Origin: Rhynchopus sp. YZ270_cl-10
Lineage: Eukaryota; Euglenozoa; Diplonemea; Diplonemida; Diplonemidae
Assembly: GCA_964035575.1 (NCBI GenBank)
Contig: OZ037895.1
Span: forward strand, 248,001-312,000
DNA length: 64,000 nt
Reading direction: 5' to 3'
Both the position numbers and the translations under genes were made by a program. The stretch's first letter is position 1. Every line of letters starts with the position of its first letter. Shown piece after piece: positions 20,089 to 29,479 of the stretch. The notes under the pieces were generated by a model. It worked only from the letters and a program-made list of their open reading frames with translations. It was not told the DNA's origin and ran no database searches.

Positions 20089-20662
20089 CCATGCAGAGCG
20101 GTTTCTGTTGTTGCTGTTGCCGTTGCTGTTTCTGTTGTTGCTGTTGTTGCTGTTCTTGTTGCTGTTGTTGCTGTAATTGTTGCGGTTGCTGTTGATGTTG
20201 CTATTGCTGCTGCCGCCGCCAAATGCGGTCCTGCTGCTGCCATTGCTGTTATCAGCACCATGTGGGGGATTAGGCTGGGGGGCACCCAGGACACTCAGGC
20301 AGAGATCAATGCATTGTAGTGCAAGGATCTTGGTCTCCTCTGAGTTCGACGCTAGGACCAGTGCTTGCGCACGGTCGTAGGTCTCTCTGGCTTTCGCTAG
20401 GAGCCATCTGAGTGGGAGAGGACCCAGGCAGATGCGCCACAGGGAAAGAACCGGGGGGGACGGTCGTGTGGGGTGTGTGATGTGTATACCAATGAAGTAC
20501 AGAAGAAAAAAAAATCGGGGTGTGCTGTGGATATCAATGAAGTACAGAAAAAAATATGGGTTTTAAAAAAATATACACAAAAAAGGTTGGCAAATATGAG
20601 TCCTGCCAAAGCCTCTCTACAGTTCTTCACCTTTGATCACAGTCATATCACCCTCAAAATTT

Positions 20663-20750
20663 TGATCAATTGTTAGTGTAGTTGCCTCGGTTGTGTTGCC
20701 ACTATCACCAGATAGCAGGACACAATTTTTTTTTTCACACGGATCCTTAA
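20663..20750 (+). repeat. Dispersed repeat family F3 copy with a gatagcagg extension
   Basis: gtgtagttgcctcggttgtgttgcc followed by actatcaccagatagcagg and a tail ending cacacggatcctta. The last part recurs near 39910-39972 (actagatagcagcc...cacaggatcatta). It lies between the LINE 5' end and the PAS gene. Confidence 0.55.
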
Positions 20751-20756
20751 AAGGCC

Positions 20757-22492
20757 TCAAAAACCAACAAAATTTTCGCCACATACCTCCTTTTCAAGCT
20801 TCACCAATGAGAGGGGGTGGTCGTCTGTACGCACCACCGCGGCACGGAGCAGTTCCTGGTGTACTAGGCTGTTTTCTGGGGCGGGCTCGCACACTGTGAG
20901 GTACAACACCTTCTCGCTGGTGAGCTGCCAGAGACGGATCTGGATGAAGAGGGGGAGGAGCTCCTCTGTGGCAAACGAGCGGGCGACGACCGCGCGCTGG
21001 GTCTGCAGGATGTCCCGCGGGATGGTGCTCGCAGCCAGGTTGGACGGATGCGTCTCGTGGAATGGTGCGGGCAATATGATGGACAACGGCTGCCCATGCA
21101 CCTCCTCCTGCATCTTCCCAAACATCTTCTCCGCTACCGGGTTCCAATACTCAATGCGTGCCCTCTTATCCACAAGAATCACACAATACGGCAAGATATC
21201 TAGCATCCCCGCCGCCTCGTCTGGCAACGTCTTTCTCATAAACGATACCCCACGCTTTTTCGGCGGAGGGATAAAACGGACGGCAAGGTTTCCCATGGGG
21301 AGGGGGATGCGTGAGGCGTACTGCAGCGTGGCTTCGACGCCGTCAACGCCATTAAATTGAAACCGCTTTTCTGTCGAAGAAAGGCGATCACAGATATCCG
21401 CATCAAGAAAGATGCGGAGCGATTTGACCTCCCCCTGGTGCAGGAGGATGTCAGCGTCCACTTCACCTTGGTCATTTGGAGGGTTTTCGAGGAGAGTTCG
21501 CGCACCTTGGGATAGCGTGGTGAGTTTGCCTTCTATGTCGATGACAATAACAATGTCACCGACGTTTTGCGCCCTTCTTTCAAACACAGGAGAGGCCGGC
21601 CTCCCCGAGTTCCTTGGCGATAAATTTGGCGGAGAAACATTCGAAAGCTGCGCCGCAGACCTGCGGGAGCTGAAGCTCGCCTCCAAAGGGTTCTGCGGGG
21701 AGTTCTCCTTTGTGATGGAGGCATGACTGCATTGGGGCGAGAGTTTGTCGACCTCCACCTTGCTCATGATTGAGCAGAGCACCTGCTTCTCGGGGGGCTG
21801 GTTGTCGGTGCCCTTCTTCGGCGACGACGGTGTGACGGAGAGTCTTGTTGTGTAGAGGCTGACCACTTCCTGCGAACCGTCCTGGTGTATCGCCAGCATG
21901 CTGGACACCTCCTTGAACAGAAGCGCCTGCACGCCAGCCTCGGGAAGAACCAGAATGCGTTCCACCTTGTTCCCAGGCTTGAGCTCGTCGTCGCCGTAGT
22001 GCAGAAACTCATTCAACGCTTCGTTAGTGAACAGCAATATGCCGTCCGAGGTCCATATTATAACCGCCGTCGACGGCAGCTCCGCAAGCAGCTCGACTTG
22101 CCGGTAGATTGCAGGGTCTGAGAGGAGAGTCTCATCCTGGGTCATGCTGCGGAGCTTTTCGATCACAGCCTGGCGCTGTTTCTTGGCGAGTTGCTGTAGG
22201 GGGTGGTAGGAGATGGGTACAGAAAAGCTTGGGCAAAGCCTCTGTTCACCAAATAAGAAGGCGAGAAATAGTCAAAAAGGTAGAGTTGAAATATGCCCTC
22301 AACAGTGTACCTTGGTACTGAACCGGGGCTGTAACCATGCGGTCCTACACCCATGGTGAATATCTGGAAAAAAAATCTTTGGTTGATATGTGTTCTTTCA
22401 CCCTGCGGTGTACACTCTGCACATCTCCTGCATACCTTTCTCCTGTGCTTCTCCTCTTTTCGCTTCTCGGGTGTGGACGAAACGCACCCCAT
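20757..22492 (-). CDS. PAS-domain protein with N-myristoylation-type start, two exons
   Basis: Exon 1 is 22436-22492 (MGCVSSTPEKRKEEKHRRK), exon 2 is 20757-22193; a 242-nt phase-0 intron (GTATGC...CTACAG) joins them. As drawn it is 497 residues. The MGCVSS start fits N-myristoylation plus palmitoylation and hence membrane attachment. Three PAS-like segments are visible: one starting AVIIWTSDGILLFTNEA, a weaker one (VIVIDIEGKLTTLSQGA) and the best one, CVILVDKRARIEYWNPVAEKMFG with GQPLSIILPAPF. PAS domains sense small ligands, light or redox and relay to partners; no kinase or cyclase is seen. The last codons run into KEKEV, where GAG|GTATGTGG at 20786 looks like another donor, so a 3' exon may exist beyond the LINE. 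Confidence 0.75.
22300..22372 (+). repeat. Family F2 copy inside the PAS-gene intron
   Basis: cagtgtaccttggtactga, then aaccatgcggtcctacac and a tggtgaatatctgg end match family F2 elsewhere (38905-39020, 58612-58722). It lies within the intron 22194-22435 and accounts for part of that intron's length. Confidence 0.55.
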
Positions 22493-22521
22493 TCTAAACT
22501 CCTACAACCTCTTCAAAAGAA

Positions 22522-22566
22522 AGTGAAGTTGATAGTGCAAACGCCTCTGGGACGCAGGCACTGGGG
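22522..22566 (-). repeat. LINE 3'-tail fragment (family F5)
   Basis: About 42 bases (starting agtgaagttgatagtgcaaa) are identical to the LINE tail at about 14088-14130. It sits directly upstream of the PAS gene and may mark a young, severely 5'-truncated insertion. Confidence 0.7.
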
Positions 22567-22794
22567 AAAAAAAAAAATCAGGCAAAAAAACAAAATGCCT
22601 TCCGCTGTCTATCAATCGGCCGTGGGTTGCGAACACGGTGAGCCTTAGGGGGACAGCCTTTATGTCATTGTCTCCGGAGGCGGTGGAGGACGTGGGCCTC
22701 ACTATTTTTTTTTTACCCTCTAGCCTCTACGCCTACAGGGAGCCACTGTGTGTTTTGTGTGGTATGTGTGTCTCCTGTGGGTTGTGGGTTTGTG

Positions 22795-23128
22795 TTCAAG
22801 ATTCGTGGCTGTAGGGTAATCCTCAGAGTGTCCGCCAGGTGACACTGAACAGGGACCTGGCCGGACCAAGCCCTCCATCCGACAGTGGGCTGCCCTCAAG
22901 CTACTTCAAGGCACTGATGTCCGTTCTTCCCGACTCCATTCTTCTCGAGGGCCTGGCGCGTGCTACGGGGTCTCTATCCTCTGAATCATAGGGGGACAGA
23001 AACCCACCGTGATGTTGCCACTCTGCAAGCCTAAGGACGTCGCTGGCCTTGCGAACAGTGGTGAGGTGCATATTCCGTTTGCCCCGCTCACCCTGCCAGA
23101 GGCCTGGTTACCTGCCATAAGGCGCGAC
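22795..23128 (+). pseudogene. Coding-like fragment, probably remnant of a second LINE
   Basis: A GC-rich island in an AT-rich gap. In one + frame it reads NRDLAGPSPPSDSGLPSSYF and KALMSVLPDSILLEGLARAT before a stop; a second frame then gives VMLPLCKPKDVAGLANSG and LPEAWLPAIRRD. The PLCKPK...LPEAW pattern resembles reverse-transcriptase motifs 1-2 of site-specific (CRE/SLACS-like) LINEs. Only about 330 bases survive, with at least one frame change and a stop. It is the only coding trace on the + strand. Family assignment is tentative. Confidence 0.4.
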
Positions 23129-24013
23129 AAAAAAAAATAAACCTTTTTTTTTTGCATTTATTTCGTCGCATCCGCAAAGCGGAGGGGGGAGAGGTGGGGA
23201 GGGGAGGGAAATAATAAGGTGTTTTTGCTAAGGGTTGGAAGCCGTGCAAATGTCTGGTACATATTTTTCTTTTTTCCAAAAAAAAAAATAAAGGCAAAAA
23301 ATATGCAACAACACTCACCTTACTTCTCACCTTTGATGGGAACACATAAAGTTTTGGGTGCAAAACAAATCCTCCTCCTGGGTACTTTCAACTGCATCCA
23401 GGGGCCTTTTGTCACAATGTACCATAGTACATGAGTGCACCGGGGGGGGTGGACCCCCAACCATGCGGTCCTACATCCGTTTCGTGGTTAACATCTAAGA
23501 AAGCTTTGATAAAATGTCTGCCTCTCGGGCACACACATCTTTAAAAAAAAAAAGGTTTTATAAGATCCTAATCATCTCGTGCTTAGTACCTTTTGAAAGA
23601 GGGGGCAGGGGATGAGAATACACGTAGTACTACCCCTCAAATCTAATAACAGAGGGGGGGTATAATTCTAGGGGGTTGTTTCCCGTTATATTTCTTTGAA
23701 AGAAGAAAAAAAAAGGCGGTTGTATGGTTCTTTAGTGTCTACAAAAAGGGGGTAGAGACTCCCTGAGAGAAATGCTTCTTTGTCTCTCTTTTCGTTTTCT
23801 TGCCACTAAATTGATTCACTGCAAATGCATTGCGTCTAGAGAGCGTTAGATGAATACAACACAAAAGGATTTGTGAAATTTGAAAAAACAAAAACAGGAT
23901 TCGCAGAATGCAGAACAAAACGCCTTAATGGCGTACACCAAACAAAAATAAACAAAAAAAAATGAACAATGTTTTGGAAATTACCCCATTTTTTGCTCGA
24001 TGCAATAGTAAAC
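23129..24013. other. Intergenic gap with F1 and F2 repeat copies
   Basis: Holds an F2 copy at about 23395-23500 (accatagtac, accatgcggtcctacatcc) and an F1 copy at about 23550-23605 (cctaatcatctcgtgcttag). Otherwise A-rich runs and poly-G/C stretches. No gene seen. Confidence 0.5.
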
Positions 24014-27000
24014 TCAAAACCCCGTTCTCTGCGTGCGTTGCTGCAGACTGTTGTGTGGGTGGACGTTTGCTGCCCGCCCGATCTGTGCCCCACCTCCACT
24101 GTTTATCAACACCAACCCACTCGCCCTCTGCTCCTCTTGTAGAGGCACGGAGGCAGCCCACGCTTCTTCGTCAATGAGACTCTCACCTCGTTGCACGCTT
24201 CTGTCTTCGTGCGGGATGACGGATGGGACTTGGGAATATCGGAGTGTAGATGCTGAGCGGAGTGGTGTGGTGGAGCGGTTTCCCATAGGCGCTGATGGAA
24301 GACCATTAGAAGGGCCTGCCGTGGGCACTAACGGTTGCAGCTCTAATGCGCGCACCGGGATGTCGACGGGTATGTGAAAGGCCTCAACCGCAACCCGTGC
24401 AATGTCTGTGATGCTGTCGACCCCCTGCACAACACCATGTACGCCCCCAACATCTGCCACAAACCGGACCCCAGCTTCGTCACAAAGCGCCTTTAATATG
24501 TTCAGATCGTTGGTTACCTTGACATGGGCTCCTAAAGTGAGAGCTGTCGTCTGTGGTGTGCGTACTGCTTCCAAAGCTCGGATCGGCACCGTCACTGCTG
24601 CACCGTGTCCATCTACGCGGATGTTCGCGATATCGGCGGCAAGGTGCGTTCTGTGTACAGTGCCCTGACACCCAGCGACGTCTGGGTTGAACTTCGTTGC
24701 CACAGCGTCGTAGAGCGATTTGAGCAGGTTCAGATCCGAGATGATCTGCACCCGCAGCCCTGGGTGAAGCTGTGCACTCTGCGCGTTCTGTACGTTCGCA
24801 TTCCCGGAACCTCGAGCGCTGTTTCGGGTCTGCCCACTGACATGCGACTCTGGCTTATCCGTATAAGAATGCCTCAACGCGCGTACCGGGATTTCAACAG
24901 AACCATGCACATCAAGGAAGACCACTGCCGACTCGGTGGCGTCCTGCACGCTTTGGATCGTCCCGGTGCAGCCTGCGGCTTCGGGGAGGAAGGTGGTGCC
25001 TGTTGCGGCGCAGATGTGGTTCAGCTTGACGACGTCCTCTACGAGAACACGCTGTCCCGGTGCAAAGGGGGGCATGGAGGCAACACTGCTGGGCTTGGAA
25101 GGAGGGGGTGCAGGGTCGTGGTCTTCCTGGAGGCTTGTGTTGTGCATGGTGGGCATGGTGGGCATGGTGTGTGGGGTGTGCATATCCCTGCGTGGGTCCA
25201 CCGCAGTCTCGTCAAGGACGTCTCGATTGTAGTGTTTGAGCTTGGCAGTCTCCCCCAGCTCTCTTTGCAGTCCCTTCAGCATCTCCATCTGTTGCTCCCT
25301 CTGTCGTTCCCGTCCTCGTTTGTCCATTCTCAGGCGTTCTGATTCTGCTGCGAGTTTGTATCGTAGTGTGTCCTTCAGCATCAACCCCACCTCAGCGTGG
25401 CGACGGAGCAGCTCGTCCAGCTTCTCCGCATCCTCTTCGCAGACCTGAAGGCATGCGCGCAGCTGTTCTACGCTTTTTGCGCTGAAGTCGCGGACCACCA
25501 ATCCCTCCAGATGGTTGTGAATCGCAGCGATGTCGATCGGGGGCGGCACGGTGGTTTCTCTTCCTACCTGGCTTTTTTGCGAATAACGCGGGAGGATTGA
25601 GGTTTGGAGGGAGCGTTCAAAGGCGTTGTTGTCAAAGCTGTCGGGCGGGCCGCCATCAGGGAGGTAGGAGACGAAGCGCGACCCCTCATCGGCATTGATG
25701 TTCTCGCTGGCGGCGGAGAGGGAGGTGATGTGGCGGCCGACGGCCCTTTGGTAGCCCCGCTGGTTGAGCTTGAGCCGCTCCATGGCCTCTGCGATACGGT
25801 ACTGCAGGGAGGACTTCACGTTGTCTGCGGCGAGGCCGTAGTTTGCACGCACCGTCTCGAAGTGCGTCTGCTCTTCGTGGTGGTCGCGCACCCCTTCCTG
25901 CAGTGCCCTTATGCTCAACGCCGACACATCCACCCCGGCACGGTGCGCCAAATACCCTGCCACCCCTTCCACATCAAACGGCAGCCGCATCTCCTCCCCA
26001 TGCACCTGCTGGTTCAGCATTCTCTGCACCCCATCTCCCTTCTCGCTAAACAACGACCCTCCAGTAGAACTATGTGCATTCCGTTGATGCCCAGGAGAGT
26101 TATTCTTAAAAAGCGGAGGAGGAGGAGGTTCATGAGTATACGGCGACACCGCTTTGTCGGTAGAAAATGCAGACGAAGCCTCTGTTTGAGGAGTAATATC
26201 CACTCCACGTGACCCTAACATCTGTCGAATCTGTGCAAAAACCTGAGGTTCCCGAGAAAGAGACCCTGCCAGATCCATATTGTAGTGATGAAGGAAGAGG
26301 CCAGAAACGTCGTGCCAATCCTGCTGTGTCCATACGGCGTTCTGCAGGGCGGAGTGCACTGCAGCGCTGTCCACTGCACCACCGTTTCCCCCTAAGGCAG
26401 TATGGAGGATGTTTGCAAGCTCTGCAGGAGATATATTCTTCTTAGGAGTACGCGGCTGTGGTGGAGGTGCATGCGGCTGAGGAGTAGGAGACCGGAAGGT
26501 CTGTGGTGTGGCAGGGATGTGCTGGTAGAGGTCGACCCCGTTCCGTTGTAATACCTCCCTGGCAAGGGAAAAGCCTTCGTGGGAAAGCGCGTCCTGCAGG
26601 ACAACGATGAGGTCGCCGTTGTGTGCGTGGCAGCGCGCAGCATAAGCACTGCAAATATCACGCCAATGGGGTGGGCCTTCAACCATGGAGAGCACACGGC
26701 AGACTTCGGACTCATCGACATATCCATTGCAGAGAGCGGCTTGGAGGGAGTTGACGACTTCTTCGGGGTCGAGGTGCAGTCTGGTGGGGGGTGCACGGTG
26801 TGCAGGGTGTGCAGGGTGTGTGTCAAAGGGGATTCCCTGTACAGCAAGCATGCGTTGTAGCTCATGTACTTCGTTTGCAGTGAGGCGAGCCTGTAGTGTT
26901 GCCATGAGGTCCGCATTGTGGCGTGTGGTGTACGCCCTGCGCACATCAGCCCATTCTTGAGGTGAGGTAACCTGCTGGAGGGCATGGAAGACATCGCTTG

Positions 27001-28066
27001 CGCGGGTGGTCTGCCCTTCGAGGGCTTTCGCGATGATGTCAGCTACAATATTGGGCTTGGTTTCAATGCGGGGCCGCTCTATGGAAGGCCGTAGAGGGTC
27101 CTTCCCTTGATGCTGCAAAAACGTAGGTGAGTGCTGCTGCATTGCGGTGCCCGGGAGGTGCATGACCCCGTGAGGTGATGCGGATCTCATGCTTGTAGGT
27201 TGTCTTTGCATCTGGGTGGGTGCGGAGTGCAGTTGGTTCTCGGGTGCTACGACGACGTCGACCCTCCGTAACACAGTGCAAACCTGTGCAAACCCGGCCT
27301 CCCCAAGCACTGCTCGCAACGCTGCAACGACGTTGCCATTAAAGAAGTTGACGTATCGCCGGAACGCTGCCACCAGCTCCCGCCACGACACGGCAGAGGT
27401 GACGTGGTTTGCGAGCGCCTCGACGACCTGCTGGCCGCTGCGGAAGGGTGTCTCGGAGAGGGCCAAATGAAGGGAGCTGGCTAGACCGTCCATTTGACGG
27501 CGTGGGGGAGATGCTTCTGGCGACGGCGGGTGCATCGTGCGTTGCATTGAAGGCGATGGTGGACGTATGAGCATATGCTTCTGCTGCTGCTGCTGCAGAT
27601 TCTGCAAATTTTGCAAATTCTGAGGGTTTTGCACCCTTTGCTGCATTTGCTGTATTTGCGGTGGTGAATATTGGGTCTGCGGCTGCCTCATTTGTGGTGA
27701 TGGAGGGTGTTGCATCTGCACCCGTGGTTGTTGTTGTTGTTGTTGTTGCTGTTGTTGCTGTTGTTGCATCTGTGGTGACGGAGGTGACGGCCGCTTCACA
27801 GCAAGCACCCTAAAGTAGTCAGCCGCCAAGGCCTCTCGATCGGAGCTGTACAAACTCCGCAAATTCAACAACGACCACCCCCTTGACGCTTCTGCCATGA
27901 GCTCCCTGCAGATCACCTTGAACTCCTCCAACGGGAGGTCCTCATTCGTCAGAAACAACCTCGCAACACGCGCCTCTCCATACGCCCAGTGCCCATCCCC
28001 ATCCTGGTCAAAATGCTTGAAAATAGTGACCAGGTATTTCTCCGCATCAGGAACAGTGTGCTGCAT
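24014..28066 (-). CDS. Large EF-hand protein with annexin-like helical modules and three SH3-like repeats
   Basis: A 1350-residue single-exon protein; I chose the ATG at 28066 because the longer frame upstream starts at a TTG. One canonical EF-hand loop (DQDGDGHWAYGE, residues 20-31, Asp at 1, 3, 5 and Glu at 12) predicts calcium binding. A Gln/Pro/Met-rich linker follows (about 95-190) with a CAA/CAG run. Then come about six related helical modules (near 209, 342, 434, 549, 704 and 845), for example LHTALGGNGGAVDSAAVHSA and WHDVSGLFLHHYNMDLAGSL, which echo the annexin repeat (hydrophobic, G-x-D, then Y...y-x-DL). The end has three SH3-like beta repeats (near 999, 1102, 1177) with matching GC-G-V/I and (D)IPVRAL endings. 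It is probably a cytoskeletal or membrane scaffold; annexin homology is my inference. Confidence 0.78.
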   Translation of the reverse strand: MQHTVPDAEKYLVTIFKHFDQDGDGHWAYGEARVARLFLTNEDLPLEEFKVICRELMAEASRGWSLLNLRSLYSSDREALAADYFRVLAVKRPSPPSPQMQQQQQQQQQQQQQPRVQMQHPPSPQMRQPQTQYSPPQIQQMQQRVQNPQNLQNLQNLQQQQQKHMLIRPPSPSMQRTMHPPSPEASPPRRQMDGLASSLHLALSETPFRSGQQVVEALANHVTSAVSWRELVAAFRRYVNFFNGNVVAALRAVLGEAGFAQVCTVLRRVDVVVAPENQLHSAPTQMQRQPTSMRSASPHGVMHLPGTAMQQHSPTFLQHQGKDPLRPSIERPRIETKPNIVADIIAKALEGQTTRASDVFHALQQVTSPQEWADVRRAYTTRHNADLMATLQARLTANEVHELQRMLAVQGIPFDTHPAHPAHRAPPTRLHLDPEEVVNSLQAALCNGYVDESEVCRVLSMVEGPPHWRDICSAYAARCHAHNGDLIVVLQDALSHEGFSLAREVLQRNGVDLYQHIPATPQTFRSPTPQPHAPPPQPRTPKKNISPAELANILHTALGGNGGAVDSAAVHSALQNAVWTQQDWHDVSGLFLHHYNMDLAGSLSREPQVFAQIRQMLGSRGVDITPQTEASSAFSTDKAVSPYTHEPPPPPLFKNNSPGHQRNAHSSTGGSLFSEKGDGVQRMLNQQVHGEEMRLPFDVEGVAGYLAHRAGVDVSALSIRALQEGVRDHHEEQTHFETVRANYGLAADNVKSSLQYRIAEAMERLKLNQRGYQRAVGRHITSLSAASENINADEGSRFVSYLPDGGPPDSFDNNAFERSLQTSILPRYSQKSQVGRETTVPPPIDIAAIHNHLEGLVVRDFSAKSVEQLRACLQVCEEDAEKLDELLRRHAEVGLMLKDTLRYKLAAESERLRMDKRGRERQREQQMEMLKGLQRELGETAKLKHYNRDVLDETAVDPRRDMHTPHTMPTMPTMHNTSLQEDHDPAPPPSKPSSVASMPPFAPGQRVLVEDVVKLNHICAATGTTFLPEAAGCTGTIQSVQDATESAVVFLDVHGSVEIPVRALRHSYTDKPESHVSGQTRNSARGSGNANVQNAQSAQLHPGLRVQIISDLNLLKSLYDAVATKFNPDVAGCQGTVHRTHLAADIANIRVDGHGAAVTVPIRALEAVRTPQTTALTLGAHVKVTNDLNILKALCDEAGVRFVADVGGVHGVVQGVDSITDIARVAVEAFHIPVDIPVRALELQPLVPTAGPSNGLPSAPMGNRSTTPLRSASTLRYSQVPSVIPHEDRSVQRGESLIDEEAWAASVPLQEEQRASGLVLINSGGGAQIGRAANVHPHNSLQQRTQRTGF

Positions 28067-28640
28067 TATGTTAATGTCATGTACGTTTTGTGTCGTGTTC
28101 TTCTTATGCCTTATCTCCAATAGTGGGTCGCGAATCCGTGCATTTTTTCTTTGGGGGTGTTGTTGATTCCCCCTTTCTGTGGTGTGAGAGGGTTATGTGA
28201 GTAAAGACATCCTCAGTCTGTTTTGCAACATAAGGTAGCTGCCGTAGAAGAAAAAACCCGAACAAACAGGGCCAGCGCAACTGGACATCCCCACACGGAT
28301 GATCCAGTAACGGAAAGACAGAGTGAATCCCCCCGTATCCCCCAAGGGCGTGCGCAAGTTTACACAGGCGAGGGAATTTGAGTGATTGGCCTGTCTGGCC
28401 CGAGAATAATCTATTTCCAAAGTGTCATGTTGACACTTTGTATTGCGAGTCTAAGACACTACCGAGGGCGGAAATGCAGGACTTTCGGCCTACACAACGC
28501 ATGAGCGATGCTTCATGCGAAAGTTCATTACCATGAAGACACCACCAGTACAGATGTCATTCACGCTTTTGATTTGTACGTATTTAGCTTTCCACACTAT
28601 TTGTTTTCTATCATTCCCCCAGTCATGATGCTTATGCTGT
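28067..28640. other. Gap with a perfect palindrome
   Basis: Upstream flank of the EF-hand gene. At 28418-28440 CAAAGTGTCA-TGT-TGACACTTTG is a perfect 10-bp inverted repeat; its arms equal the ends of the 11850 and 12865 elements, so it may be a near-empty member of that family. No gene is seen. Confidence 0.55.
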
Positions 28641-28649
28641 GTGACGGGA

Positions 28650-28885
28650 CGTGGAAAGACATCTCGTCTGGGAACCTGCGTAAGATTGCGGTGACGAGGG
28701 TACAGCAGGACAGTGACCTGGCGCGCACGGCGATGCCAAACTCTGAGTCGTGGACGCGATGAATGAAGGTGGCAGGGAGTGCGGACACCCAATCGTGGGG
28801 CGGATATGACTGCGCTGGCAGGTCTCTCCCAGACCCTGCAGATATTGTGCTGGCGGTGGTGCCGAAGTGGGTAATGCAATGAGAA
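28650..28885 (-). pseudogene. Coding-like fragment of unknown origin
   Basis: On the minus strand about 75 codons read as plausible protein (ISAGSGRDLPAQSYPPHDWV, SALPATFIHRVHDSEFGIAV, TLVTAILRRFPDEMSF). GC content exceeds the flanks. There is no start, no clear splice sites and no family I recognise. It may be a remnant of a transposon or a lost gene. Confidence 0.3.
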
Positions 28886-29057
28886 ATAGGCGGACTTTTT
28901 TTTTCTTTAGCAGCCCCTCCAAGAAAAGGGGTCGTTTGTGTGTGGTTAGCTTTACAGGGAAATGGGGGTCAAATCAAACGTGGCACAAAAGAAAGTTGTT
29001 TTAAATTTTTTTTGTACCTTTTAAATTTGGTGCGACCTTATCCAAATCAAGTGAAAA

Positions 29058-29118
29058 GAAAGAAAAGTTTATAAGATGAACCTAAGCCTCTTCGTGCTTC
29101 GCCTTGGTCACCTTGAAA
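29058..29118 (+). repeat. Hairpin repeat family F1 copy
   Basis: agtttataagatgaacctaa, gcctcttcgtgcttcg, cttggtcaccttgaaaa: a clear copy with an imperfect CTAAGC/GCTTcG stem. A more diverged copy follows at about 29578-29635 and another at about 30100-30150 (CTAAGC-CTCAACGTA-CTTAG). Confidence 0.6.
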
Positions 29119-29275
29119 ATTTGAAGGTGAAAATACACATCTGAAACTTAAACGAAAAGAAAAAAGGTTGGTAATATGACAGCCTCACATTGCTTGAGTC
29201 ATCAGCCGGAGAAAGAAGAGAGTGTATGCAGGTATGTTCCACAAGGAGGTGGGTTAGGGTTACGTGTGTTCACAC

Positions 29276-29479
29276 GGTGTGGTAGTCAGTCAATGCATGC
29301 ATACGCTAAATGCCAACCCAAATGACATGGCATACCGTATTCGTAAAAATGTTCGGCCGTAAAAAAAAGGTCGAACTTCCAGAAAAATCCTGAAAAGGTC
29401 GAACATTTTTATGGTCGAACATTACTTGACACTCAACGAGGGTCGTCATTTGGGTTGTCGTTGTACTGACTACCGCACC
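29276..29479. repeat. Inverted-repeat element (MITE-like)
   Basis: Left ggtgtggtagtcagt and caacccaaatgac are mirrored on the right by gtcatttgggttg and actgactaccgcacc. A second inner pair (taaaaatgttcgg / cgaacatttttatgg) nests inside. No coding capacity. A telomere-like ggttagggtta lies just upstream at about 29252. Confidence 0.6.

Larger units (their letters stand above)
14088..20500 (-). mobile_element. Non-LTR retrotransposon (LINE) with AP-type endonuclease
   Basis: A nearly full-length element on the minus strand, 5' end near 20.4-20.5 kb and 3' tail near 14.09 kb; both ends are approximate because I found no clear target-site duplication. It encodes a nucleic-acid-binding-type ORF1 and an ORF2 with APE-like endonuclease, reverse transcriptase and a Cys/His motif. 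The two parts share one frame separated only by a TGA at 18574-18576. Its 3' tail (14088-14240) recurs as scraps elsewhere in the window. The domain order recalls the ingi/L1Tc group and other APE-type LINEs; exact clade not determined. Confidence 0.85.

Noticed and set aside
19345-20319. Plus-strand frames with long Val-Ala or Leu runs
   Set aside because: They read the LINE hexamer repeat in the wrong frame and strand.
28067-28120. Extended start of the EF-hand protein
   Set aside because: The frame upstream of the ATG at 28066 begins at a TTG and adds no domain.
29252-29264. Internal telomere or chromosome-end signature (ggttagggtta)
   Set aside because: Fewer than two units; too short to support a telomeric origin.
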